Below the pieces are notes generated by a model. That model made no database searches. It saw only the letters and a list, made by a program, of their open reading frames with translations, and was not told where the DNA came from. Shown here piece by piece: positions 1 to 6,342 of a DNA stretch of 11,022 bases (position 1 is its first letter; each line of letters opens with the position of its first letter). A program made the translations under genes and the position numbers. This DNA is from Tannerella sp. (lineage in GTDB: Bacteria; Bacteroidota; Bacteroidia; Bacteroidales; Tannerellaceae), in contig JAITPH010000258.1 in NCBI GenBank assembly GCA_031289515.1, positions 1-11,022 of the forward strand. Reading direction: 5' to 3'.

Positions 1-296
1 ATTATGCATGTTACTATGCTGTAACTGCCCTTCTAATCAACGATGGCTATGAAACCCATTCACACAACGGAGTGAAAACCATGTTTGGACTTCATTTTGT
101 CAAAAGCAAACGAATTGACCCGTCATTCGGCAAACTTTACGGTCGTGTGTTTAACCTCCGCCAATCAGGCGATTATGAAGACTGGGAAACCATCGAAGAA
201 GATGACCTCGGACCGCTTCTTGAACCGGCCAAACAGTTTATTGATACAATAGACAACATGCTTTCGTCCGACGGTTTGCGAAAAGACGGCAACTGA
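1..296 (+). CDS. HEPN domain protein (UPF0332-like), 5'-truncated by window edge
   Basis: The open frame runs in from the left edge (first full codon at base 3) and ends at the TGA at 294-296, giving 97 visible residues. They begin YACYYAVTALLINDGYETHS and continue with NGVKTMFGLHFVKSKRID, LYGRVFNLRQSGDYEDW and a final helix LLEPAKQFIDTIDNML. This order (tyrosine-rich helix, small helix with SHxGVK, FVK, LRQxxDYxD, closing amphipathic helix) is that of the C-terminal two thirds of UPF0332/HEPN proteins. In this family HEPN proteins are often the toxin-side partner of a small MNT nucleotidyltransferase encoded next to them, so an MNT gene may lie just upstream, outside the window. The N-terminal part, including the Arg of the usual R-x4-6-H motif, is not visible, and the position where many HEPN RNases have His appears to be Tyr. 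The GTG at base 72 is internal to the domain and is not the true start. Confidence 0.8.
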   Translation, partial: YACYYAVTALLINDGYETHSHNGVKTMFGLHFVKSKRIDPSFGKLYGRVFNLRQSGDYEDWETIEEDDLGPLLEPAKQFIDTIDNMLSSDGLRKDGN

Positions 297-350
297 GGCA
301 AAGGAATCTTGCGCCAGGCCGAACGGGACTGAAAAGAAACGTTTTTGATC

Positions 351-376
351 CACGAATTACACGAATTTGCACGAAT
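351..376. repeat. Three close copies of CACGAATT between convergent genes
   Basis: CACGAATT occurs at 351-358 and 360-367, and CACGAAT at 370-376, giving spacings of 9 and 10 bases. The stretch lies between the end of the HEPN gene (296) and the end of the minus-strand gene (389). Read on the minus strand it gives repeated ATTCGTG words followed by GATC. Similar ATTCGTG strings are, from memory, common in Bacteroidetes intergenic DNA. No role can be assigned. Confidence 0.5.
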
Positions 377-388
377 CTTTCAATTGTC

Positions 389-1054
389 CTACGGTACTAC
401 GGCGGATTCTATCGGACTCCACGGGCCTTTTTCGCCTCTGGTGTTTTCCCATCTCAGACAAAAACGTACGGTCTTTCCGCGCTGGCGGTCGTTAAATTCG
501 AGTCTTAACGGCGTGCGGGTGCAGAACGACGAATGTGTCAGGTCGTCCACCGTCGCGTCGCCCTGTTCGTGGATTGCCCACCATACCTCGCATCCGTGTA
601 CGCCTTCGGGCTTGGCTTTACGGCGGGTTTCCTCGTCGAAGAAACGGATGACAAGCCACCGAATCATTGACGTGTCCGTTTCGTGCAGCGGGTACTTCGC
701 CGGCGGGAGGACTGCCGTGCGCGAGGTCTTGTGTACCCGCAGATTCATGTTTATCCTGTCCACGTCTTCCACGAGCGGATTGTACGTGATGTACGACTTG
801 AGAAAAACGCGCACCGACTTCTCGGCTGCATTCCGGGTCTCGGTTTTTAACAGCGTCACTGACTGCGTCCGCATATCCGGCATTATATATACGTCGTAGG
901 CTGACTGAAATGCCGTGGCTTTCAGTTCTGTTTCCTCACAGGCTTCCTCCGTAACGTTCCATCTTTCCCTGTTTTCGACAACGTAACCGAGTAATGTCGC
1001 CAGCCATTCCCGGAACTGCCTGTCTCCTCTCGGTATAAAATCATGTGTATACAT
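389..1054 (-). CDS. Conserved Bacteroidetes hypothetical protein (221 aa)
   Basis: The protein is 221 residues, starts with ATG at 1054-1052 and stops with TAG at 391-389. It begins MYTHDFIPRGDRQFREW and ends with FCLRWENTRGEKGPW followed by SPIESAVVP. I recognise the combination of an N-terminal HDFIPR...FxxW segment, a central NMNLRVHKTSRT stretch, AKPEGVHGCEVWWAI, and the C-terminal RFCLRWENTRGEKGPW block as a widespread hypothetical family of Bacteroidetes. The last ~90 residues read as alternating short beta-strands, suggesting a fibronectin-III/immunoglobulin-like fold, and the first ~90 as helical. There is no signal peptide or membrane segment, so it is probably cytoplasmic. Function is unknown. 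It is convergent with the HEPN gene and divergent from the operon, separated from the latter by the repeat region. A TATTTATTT string at 1069-1077 (minus strand) could be a weak promoter element. Confidence 0.8.
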   Translation of the reverse strand: MYTHDFIPRGDRQFREWLATLLGYVVENRERWNVTEEACEETELKATAFQSAYDVYIMPDMRTQSVTLLKTETRNAAEKSVRVFLKSYITYNPLVEDVDRINMNLRVHKTSRTAVLPPAKYPLHETDTSMIRWLVIRFFDEETRRKAKPEGVHGCEVWWAIHEQGDATVDDLTHSSFCTRTPLRLEFNDRQRGKTVRFCLRWENTRGEKGPWSPIESAVVP

Positions 1055-1126
1055 AAAACGACTTCTTTAAATAAATACTTAATATATATGTTCACAATTA
1101 CCGTTTACATATCCCCCTCTCTTCGC

Positions 1127-1390
1127 GGGGAATCCCCCGCATGTCGAGGGGAATCCCCCGCGTGTTGTGGGGAATCCCCCGCGATTTGTGGGGAATCCCC
1201 CGCATGTCGTGGGGAATCCCCCGCGAGCAGTGGGGAATACCCCGCAAGATGTGGGGAATACCCCGCAAGATGTGGGGAATCCCCCGCGAGCAGTGGGGAA
1301 TACCTCGCGAGATATGGGGAATCCCCCGCGAGCCATGGGGAACCCCCCGCGAGCCATGGGGAATCACCCGCGATTCATGGGGATACCGTC
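1127..1390. repeat. 21-bp GC-rich tandem array, 12 full units plus a partial 13th
   Basis: Units start at 1127, 1148, 1169, 1190, 1211, 1232, 1253, 1274, 1295, 1316, 1337 and 1358, each exactly 21 bases; a partial unit starts at 1379. The core is GGGGAATCCCCCGC (14 bases) followed by 7 variable bases such as GAGCAGT, ATGTCGT, GAGCCAT or AAGATGT. Some units carry GGGGAATACC. Units 6 and 7 are identical, as are units 5 and 8, which fits local duplication. Each core contains the near-palindrome GGGGAATCCCC, and neighbouring CCCC and GGGG runs can also pair across the variable bases. Because 21 is a multiple of three, several frames on both strands stay open, but variation falls in one contiguous 6-7 base block rather than at third codon positions, so the array is most likely non-coding. 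Confidence 0.95.
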
Positions 1391-1428
1391 ACAGAATTTA
1401 CTGCAAATGTAACTGTTATTTTTTAATC

Positions 1429-1450
1429 CGCAAAAAATATTGCGTTTTTT
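1429..1450 (+). terminator. Possible weak rho-independent terminator
   Basis: CGCAA at 1429-1433 pairs with TTGCG at 1440-1444 around a 6-base A-rich loop, followed directly by six T residues (1445-1450). The stem is only 5 bp, so it is weak. It could stop plus-strand transcription coming out of the tandem array before it reaches the operon promoter. Confidence 0.3.
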
Positions 1451-1498
1451 ATTGCAAGACTTTCCGGTTTGCGATAAACAGTCGGTATTGCCGCCGTA

Positions 1499-1571
1499 TT
1501 GACCGGAGTGTCCGCCTCTTTCCGTCGTGTCGGCCGGAGCGCGTCCTCTTTCCGTCATGTCGACCGGAGCG
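1499..1571 (+). repeat. Three tandem partial copies of the inverted-repeat arm
   Basis: A (G/A)CCGGAG motif recurs at 1501-1508, 1532-1539 and 1562-1569, spacing about 31 and 30 bases. The second and third copies share a longer match, CCTCTTTCCGTC followed by a TGTCG-CCGGAGCG stretch (1515-1541 and 1545-1571). The third copy is also the left arm of the large inverted repeat. This suggests the arm was duplicated in tandem and the outer copies have decayed. Confidence 0.7.
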
Positions 1572-1643
1572 AAGCGGAGTGGAGACATCCCGTGTGTCGA
1601 CAAGCAGATGTCTCTACTCCGCTACGCTCCGGTCGACATGACG
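1553..1643. repeat. Large inverted repeat (37-base arms, 17-base loop)
   Basis: The left arm 1553-1589 starts CGTCATGTCGACCGGAGCG and the right arm 1607-1643 ends CGCTCCGGTCGACATGACG. Aligned as reverse complements the arms match at 35 of 37 positions, and one of the two differences still allows a G-U pair in RNA. The loop is 1590-1606. From memory, palindromes of this kind with a GTCGACCGGAGCG arm are dispersed in many Bacteroidetes genomes. A frame reads through the element into the downstream ketosynthase, but that extension is not protein sequence. In RNA it would form a very strong hairpin ending about 100 bases before the operon's first start codon. It could be a non-autonomous mobile palindrome, a transcriptional barrier or both. 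Confidence 0.92.
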
Positions 1644-1734
1644 TGGAGGTAACAACTTCCAACTTCAGAATAAAGAAAAATCCCGTTCATCCGCGATTTT
1701 TTACGATTTTTATAGAAATTCTTTCGATTTGCAC

Positions 1735-1742
1735 TATCTTTG
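1735..1742 (+). promoter_or_regulatory. Bacteroidetes -7 promoter element (TATCTTTG) for the operon
   Basis: TATCTTTG fits the Bacteroidetes consensus TAnnTTTG and lies only five bases before the ATG at 1748. I see no clear TTTG/TTG -33 element at the expected distance; the region (1697-1730) is T-rich. If used, transcription would start roughly at the start codon, so the first mRNA would be nearly leaderless. Confidence 0.55.
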
Positions 1743-1747
1743 CGCCC

Positions 1748-2887
1748 ATGAATTTACAGATATACATCACAAAGATAGCAAGATTCATGCCCGGCCAGCC
1801 TGTCGAAAACGACGATATGGAGAGCCGTCTCGGCATGATTAAAGACCGTCCGTCGCTTGCCAGACGAATCGTTCTGCGCAACAACGGCATCAGGCAACGT
1901 TACTATGCCCTCGACCGGCACGGCAACGTCACGCATACAAACGTCCAGATGGCCGGCAACGCCATCCGCGCACTGTGCGAGGGAACGCTTCCGGTCGACG
2001 ACATCGAACTCATCTCCGCCGGTACGGCCTCGCCCGAACAGATCATGCCCTCGCACGGCGTCATGGTACACGGCAACGTAGGAGGCCGAAACGCCGAAGT
2101 AGTCACCTTCGCCGGCTCGTGCTGCACGGGCGTGCAGGCGCTGAAATACGCATGGCTCTCGCTCGCGGCGGGCGACAGGAACAACGCCGTCTGCGTAGCA
2201 TCCGAAAGGCTCTCCGCCTGGATGCGCGCCTCATACTTTGAAGAAGAAGCCGCCCTGCTCGAACAGCTGGAAAAACGGCCCGTCATCGCCTTTGAAAAGG
2301 AATTTCTGCGCTGGATGCTCTCCGACGGCGCCGCCGCACTGCTGTTGCAAAAACAGCCCGCCACGGACGGACTCTCGCTGCGGATAGAATGGATAGACCT
2401 CTGTTCATACGCACACGTCCGCGAAGTCTGCATGTATGCCGGAGGCGAGAAAAACCCGCAGGGCGAACTCGTCGGCTGGTCCATGATGCCCGAAAACGAA
2501 TGGCTCTCCAAATCGCTCTTCTCGCTCAGGCAGGACACGCGGATGCTGGGCGAAAACATAACGAAACTCGGACGCGAGTTCTTCGTCGAGACAGTCCGCC
2601 GCCGCAACCTCGACGTCAATGAAATAGACTGGTTCCTGCCACACCTCTCGTCAATGTATTTCCGGGACGCCATCCGGACGGAACTCGACGGCTGCGGCAA
2701 TCACATACCCGAAGAGAAATGGTTTCTGAACCTGCCGACGGTAGGAAACGTAGCCTCCGTATCCAACTTCCTCATGCTCGAAGAACTCTGGCGCGAAGGC
2801 AAACTTGTAAAAGGACAGAAAATCCTGCTTCTCGTACCCGAAAGCGCACGGTTTTCATATTGCATATCACTATTAACCGTTTGTTAA
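1748..2887 (+). CDS. KAS III-like beta-ketoacyl-ACP synthase
   Basis: A 379-residue thiolase-fold protein of the FabH (KAS III) type, which normally condenses an acyl-CoA or acyl group with malonyl-ACP. The catalytic set is visible: nucleophile Cys126 in AGSCCTGVQAL, His299 in FLPHLSS and Asn334 in TVGNVASVS. The N-terminus shows the usual beta strand then MPGQPVENDDME (residues 14-25), and length is close to the family's 320-380. I chose ATG 1748 because it begins exactly at this first strand and sits just after the promoter element; the longer open frame upstream is repeat DNA. It is the first gene of the operon, 3 bases before the next. It differs from housekeeping FabH in the active-site context (CCTG rather than ACxG) and in a long insertion around residues 160-190, and is closer in style to KAS III enzymes of secondary-metabolite clusters such as dialkylresorcinol DarB or aryl-polyene sets; the exact substrate is unknown. 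Confidence 0.85.
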   Translation: MNLQIYITKIARFMPGQPVENDDMESRLGMIKDRPSLARRIVLRNNGIRQRYYALDRHGNVTHTNVQMAGNAIRALCEGTLPVDDIELISAGTASPEQIMPSHGVMVHGNVGGRNAEVVTFAGSCCTGVQALKYAWLSLAAGDRNNAVCVASERLSAWMRASYFEEEAALLEQLEKRPVIAFEKEFLRWMLSDGAAALLLQKQPATDGLSLRIEWIDLCSYAHVREVCMYAGGEKNPQGELVGWSMMPENEWLSKSLFSLRQDTRMLGENITKLGREFFVETVRRRNLDVNEIDWFLPHLSSMYFRDAIRTELDGCGNHIPEEKWFLNLPTVGNVASVSNFLMLEELWREGKLVKGQKILLLVPESARFSYCISLLTVC

Positions 2888-2890
2888 TCC

Positions 2891-3286
2891 ATGAAAAAAG
2901 ACGAAGTACCCCAGGACAAAGGCTACCTTGACAACACCAGCCTGCGCGACATTTACTACGCCACGGACGGCGACGGACGGTACTGCCAGGTCGCAAGCGA
3001 AGGCTGGTACGCCAAAACGGACGCCCTCACGATAACGTGGGACAGCATACGCGACGAAGCCGAAACAGTCCGCCAGGACGTGCTCCGGGGCAGGAAAAGC
3101 CCTCTGGCATATCACATACTCATGCGGCTGTTCGACGCCGGTCTCCTGTCCGCCTACTCCGGCATCCCGAAAAAGACAATAAAAAAACACCTCAAAGCCG
3201 GGGAATTTGAAAAGGCAGACGGCGACACGCTCCAAAAATACGCGGACACATTAAATATTACAGTAGAAGAATTGAAAAAAGTTTGA
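2891..3286 (+). CDS. 131-aa hypothetical protein with HTH-like C-terminus
   Basis: The start ATG is 3 bases after the KAS III stop and the stop is 3 bases before the BtrH-like gene, so it is clearly an operon member. The protein is hydrophilic with no signal or membrane segment. Residues ~1-70 (with YYATDGDGRYCQVASEGWYA) match nothing I recognise. Residues ~75-131 are helical and contain LLSAYSGIPKKTIKKHLKAG followed by LQKYADTLNITVEELKKV, which reads like a helix-turn-helix of the Xre/Cro type: a two-helix turn, then the ...YADTLNI(T/S)VEEL end typical of such domains. It could be an operon regulator, or an accessory protein whose helix-turn-helix-like fold serves protein binding. It is not an acyl carrier protein: there is no DSL phosphopantetheine site. 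The function is not known. Confidence 0.8.
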   Translation: MKKDEVPQDKGYLDNTSLRDIYYATDGDGRYCQVASEGWYAKTDALTITWDSIRDEAETVRQDVLRGRKSPLAYHILMRLFDAGLLSAYSGIPKKTIKKHLKAGEFEKADGDTLQKYADTLNITVEELKKV

Positions 3287-3289
3287 CGA

Positions 3290-4300
3290 ATGAAGATTGA
3301 TTTTAAACACGCTCAGGCAGCACACTGCGAAAGCGGCGTAACATCGAACATGCTGCGCTTTTACGGAATAGACATCAGCGAACCCATGACGCTCGGCATC
3401 GGCGCAGGCCTGTTTTTCTCGTACATGCCGTTCATCAGGATGCACGGAATGCCGGTCATGTCATTCCGGCCGCTGCCCGGACACATATTTGCCAGAGTGA
3501 CCGGCCGCCTGAAAATATCCATCAGCGGACGGCGCTTCCTCAACGAAGACAAGTCGATGAAGGCGCTCGACGAACTGCTCGAACAGGGCATACCGGTCGG
3601 CAATCTCGTCGGCGTCTTCTACCTCTCCTATTTCCCGAAAGAATACCGCTTCCATTTCAATGCGCACAACATCTGCGTGATCGGAAAGGAAGACGGCGTC
3701 TACACCGTAAGCGACCCCTGCTCGACGACGCTCAACCGGCTTACCTGCGACGAACTGAAGCGCGTCCGTTTCGCAAAAGGCACATATCCGCCATACGGCA
3801 AAATGTACTGGGTGAAAGAAATCGATACCGCAACGCCCGACCTGAAACCGGCTATCATAAGCGGCATCAAACTGAACTGCAAACGGATGCTCGACATACC
3901 GGTTCCGTACTTCGGCGTCAGGGGAATACGCACCATGGCGCTGAAAATGCGAAACTGGGAAACGAATCTCGGCGCGAAAAAAGCGGCTCTGCAACTTGCC
4001 CAGCTAATCCGGATGCTTGAAGAAATAGGCACGGGCGGCGCGGGATTCCGTTTCATGTATGCAGCGTTCCTGCAGGAAGCCTCGACCGTACTGGGAAGAA
4101 CGGAACTGGACGAGTTTTCGACGCAAATGACCGAAATAGGCGACCTGTGGCGCAATTTTGCCTATCAGGCAGCCCACAAGTTCAAAAACAGAGGCGAAAA
4201 CATCTGCACCTACGAACAGTTGAGTTACCTGCTGATTCAAATCTCCGGCAAGGAAAAACATTTCTTCATCCGGCTGCGTAAATTCATCAATTCGTTATAA
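3290..4300 (+). CDS. BtrH-like putative acyltransferase (BtrH_N plus DUF4872-type)
   Basis: A 336-residue protein resembling butirosin biosynthesis protein H. In butirosin biosynthesis BtrH moves an amino-acyl group from the carrier protein BtrI to the aminoglycoside. The N-terminal half shows the family opening AHCESGVTSNMLRFYG, with likely nucleophile Cys13, then ISEPMTLGIGAGLFFSY. His126 in FNAHNICVIG and Asp142 in VSDP are spaced as in papain-like Cys-His-Asp triads. The second half (from about residue 185) is helical, as in the DUF4872 region usually fused to this domain. No signal peptide or membrane helix is seen, so it should act in the cytoplasm. It starts 3 bases after the previous gene and ends 2 bases before the ABC ATPase. 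By context I infer it transfers an acyl chain made by the neighbouring ketosynthases to an acceptor before export. It could instead be a hydrolase or amidase of the same fold. Confidence 0.8.
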   Translation: MKIDFKHAQAAHCESGVTSNMLRFYGIDISEPMTLGIGAGLFFSYMPFIRMHGMPVMSFRPLPGHIFARVTGRLKISISGRRFLNEDKSMKALDELLEQGIPVGNLVGVFYLSYFPKEYRFHFNAHNICVIGKEDGVYTVSDPCSTTLNRLTCDELKRVRFAKGTYPPYGKMYWVKEIDTATPDLKPAIISGIKLNCKRMLDIPVPYFGVRGIRTMALKMRNWETNLGAKKAALQLAQLIRMLEEIGTGGAGFRFMYAAFLQEASTVLGRTELDEFSTQMTEIGDLWRNFAYQAAHKFKNRGENICTYEQLSYLLIQISGKEKHFFIRLRKFINSL

Positions 4301-4302
4301 AC

Positions 4303-5052
4303 ATGGCAGAGCCTGCAATCGAAATAAAAAACCTGAGCAAAACATACAGGGGAAACCGCCTGCCGGCCGTCGATAACTTTTCAATATCAATCCGGCAAGG
4401 CGAGATATTCGGTCTGTTAGGTCCTAACGGTGCGGGCAAAACTACGATTATAAATATTCTGTGCGGTCTGAGGCCGTTTGAAAAAGGCGAGATACGCATT
4501 TGCGGGCTGCCGATGCCTGCAAACCGCAACAGCGTAAAGCCCAGCATAGGCGTCGTGCCGCAGGAAATAGCCCTGTATCCGACGCTCACGGCTTATGAAA
4601 ACCTTAAAATCTTCGGCGGACTGTTCGGCATAGAGAGAAAGAAACTCGAAACGCGAATCAACGACCTTCTGGCGTATTTCGGTCTGGAGCAAAACAAGCA
4701 CCGCACCGTCGCAAGCTATTCGGGTGGCATGAAACGCCGCATCAACCTCATCGCCGGACTGCTTCACAATCCGAAAATACTTTTCCTCGACGAGCCGACC
4801 GTCGGCATCGACGTACAGTCCAAAACGCTCATCATCGAAAACCTGCGGGAAATAAACCGCGCCGGAAGTACCATCATCTATACTTCGCACTATCTGGAAG
4901 AAGCCGAATCGCTTTGCTCGGAAATAGCCATCATAGACGAAGGGAAACCGGTCTGCACCGGGAATCCGCAACAGCTAATCCGTCAGTCGGCGGACTGCGA
5001 TTCGCTGGAGGCGCTTTACCTGAAACTGACCGGTAAAAAACTGCGCGACTGA
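4303..5052 (+). CDS. ABC transporter ATP-binding protein (ABC-2 exporter type)
   Basis: A 249-residue nucleotide-binding domain with all motifs: Walker A GPNGAGKTT at 40-48, Q-loop Gln87 in VVPQE, signature YSGGMKRR at 139-146, Walker B ILFLDEP at 159-165, D-loop GID at 168-170 and switch His196 in YTSHYLEEAE. The SGGMKRR signature and HYLEEAE switch are typical of the DrrA/NodI/CcmA-like class that pairs with ABC-2 permeases to export lipids, polyketides or polysaccharides. It overlaps the downstream permease by one base (TGATG), indicating translational coupling, so the two almost certainly form one exporter, presumably as a 2+2 complex in the inner membrane. The transported molecule is not shown by the sequence; the surrounding ketosynthases suggest a fatty-acid- or polyketide-like product. 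Confidence 0.95.
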   Translation: MAEPAIEIKNLSKTYRGNRLPAVDNFSISIRQGEIFGLLGPNGAGKTTIINILCGLRPFEKGEIRICGLPMPANRNSVKPSIGVVPQEIALYPTLTAYENLKIFGGLFGIERKKLETRINDLLAYFGLEQNKHRTVASYSGGMKRRINLIAGLLHNPKILFLDEPTVGIDVQSKTLIIENLREINRAGSTIIYTSHYLEEAESLCSEIAIIDEGKPVCTGNPQQLIRQSADCDSLEALYLKLTGKKLRD

Positions 5053-6317
5053 TGGGAAAACTGCAATCGCTCGTATACAAGGACGTCCTGCTTCTCGTCC
5101 GCGACAGGGCCGGGCTGTGTCTGATGTTTCTGATGCCCGCCCTGCTGGTCGTCATAATGACGTATCTTCAGGACAGCACTTTCAATTCGATTCAGGAGAC
5201 GCGCATACCGCTGCTTTTCATCAACAACGACAACGATTCGCTCGGTTTTGCCGTCGAGAGGCAAATATCGTCGTCCATATTCCTCGTAAGCCGGAATCCG
5301 GACGGCGCGACGGTAGACAGGGACGAATTGAAACGGCTTGTGGCGCGGGGCGACTACATGATCGGAATAATCGTTCCCGAAGGCGCTACGGACGCCATAC
5401 GCAGAAACGTGAAACGCTATGTGGCGGATACGTTCGGCGGTACGGACAGCGGCGCGGCGACGGATTCGACCGAAATAGAGATTTTCCTCGACCCGACGGT
5501 CAAAAGTTCTTTCCGGAACACGCTGACGAGTACGTTTCGCGAATATGCCGTCCGCATGGAAAGCGAGTTTATGTTCCGCGAAATCGTTTCGGAAGTAAAT
5601 AAAATCTCGCCTGTTCCGATTGCCGACGTGCAACTGTCGCACGACCGCGTACAAATCCGCGAACAGTACGCAACGTCGGGCGATAAGCAGATTATCCCGA
5701 ACTCGGTGCAACACAATGTGCCGGCCTGGAGTTTGTTTGCCATTTTTTTTATTGCCATTTCGCTGGCCGGAAATATCATCAGGGAACGCGAAGAAGGGAG
5801 TTTTATGCGCCTGCAAACGATGCCTTGCCCTTTTTATCTTTATATTCTGGGCAAAATCGTCACCTATCTTGGCGTTTGTCTGTTGCAGCTGGCGATTATT
5901 TTTGTCATCGGCATTTTCCTGTTTCCGCTGTTGGGTTTGCCTGCGCTTGTGGCGGACGTGGATATGTATGCGCCGCTTTTGCTTATGGGCATTTGCTCGG
6001 CTCTGGCGGCTATCGGATACGGAATCGCTATCGGTAAAATCGCTACAAGCCATCAGCAGGCGGCTATTTTTGCGTCGGTCTCGGTTGTGATTCTGGCTGC
6101 CGTCGGCGGCGTTTGGATACCTGTTTTTGTCATGCCGCCGGTGATGCAGACTTTGAGCCGCATCTCGCCGCTTAACTGGGGAATCAGCGGATTTTATGAT
6201 ATTTTTCTCCGTTCGGGGAATATTATTACTGTTCTGCCGGAATGCCTGCTGCTGCTGCTGTTCTTTGCGCTTTGCACGGCTACGGCAATCGTCTATGATA
6301 AAAAGAGCAGTGAATAG
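5052..6317 (+). CDS. ABC-2 type transporter permease
   Basis: A 421-residue membrane protein with the ABC-2 layout: one membrane helix near the N-terminus (about 21-39), a large extracytoplasmic domain (about 40-222), then five more helices (about 224-243, 264-295, 305-328, 336-360 and 394-414). REREEGSFMRLQTMP (244-258) is the characteristic cytoplasmic coupling segment after the second helix, and SPLNWGISGFYDIFLR (371-386) is the typical stretch before the last helix. It partners with the ATPase encoded immediately upstream. Its last two sense codons and stop lie inside a short GTGAATA tandem repeat, so the C-terminus (KKSSE) may have been trimmed or altered by that repeat. The 3' half is noticeably more G/T-rich than the 5' half. 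The substrate is unknown. Confidence 0.93.
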   Translation: MGKLQSLVYKDVLLLVRDRAGLCLMFLMPALLVVIMTYLQDSTFNSIQETRIPLLFINNDNDSLGFAVERQISSSIFLVSRNPDGATVDRDELKRLVARGDYMIGIIVPEGATDAIRRNVKRYVADTFGGTDSGAATDSTEIEIFLDPTVKSSFRNTLTSTFREYAVRMESEFMFREIVSEVNKISPVPIADVQLSHDRVQIREQYATSGDKQIIPNSVQHNVPAWSLFAIFFIAISLAGNIIREREEGSFMRLQTMPCPFYLYILGKIVTYLGVCLLQLAIIFVIGIFLFPLLGLPALVADVDMYAPLLLMGICSALAAIGYGIAIGKIATSHQQAAIFASVSVVILAAVGGVWIPVFVMPPVMQTLSRISPLNWGISGFYDIFLRSGNIITVLPECLLLLLFFALCTATAIVYDKKSSE

Positions 6318-6342
6318 TGAATAACGAATAGTGAATAGTGAT
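6310..6342. repeat. 7-bp tandem repeat GTGAATA across the permease stop codon
   Basis: GTGAATA occurs at 6310-6316, 6317-6323 and 6331-6337, with a variant ACGAATA at 6324-6330 and a partial GTGAT at 6338-6342. The permease stop TAG (6315-6317) lies inside the first units. Simple AATAGTGA-type repeats are, from memory, frequent in Bacteroidetes intergenic DNA. Confidence 0.8.

Noticed and set aside
1069..1097. Minus-strand promoter for the 389-1054 gene (TTG at 1097-1095, TATTTATTT at 1077-1069)
   Set aside because: The spacer is 17 bases and the -7 element lacks the expected G; in such AT-rich DNA this match is easily random.
1127..1137. Eukaryotic NF-kappaB-like site (GGGGAATCCCC)
   Set aside because: The match to GGGRNWYYCC is a chance result of a GC-rich near-palindrome in a bacterial repeat.
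1127..1390. CRISPR array
   Set aside because: The fixed part is 14 bases and the variable part 7 bases, far too short for repeats and spacers, and no cas gene is in the window.
1043..1426. Open frames through the 21-bp array on both strands that would give heptapeptide-repeat proteins (GESPACR, GNPPRAV, GIPREQW or IPHGSRG types)
   Set aside because: Frames stay open only because the period is a multiple of three and the unit lacks stops. Variation is not concentrated at third codon positions in any frame, and several frames on opposite strands are open together.
1499..1747. An extended N-terminus of the KAS III protein upstream of 1748
   Set aside because: The extension translates the palindrome and a promoter; the ketosynthase fold begins at the strand encoded right after ATG 1748.
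2891..3286. Acyl carrier protein encoded by the small gene of the block
   Set aside because: It has no DSL/DS(L/V) phosphopantetheine attachment motif and is not acidic in the way carrier proteins are.
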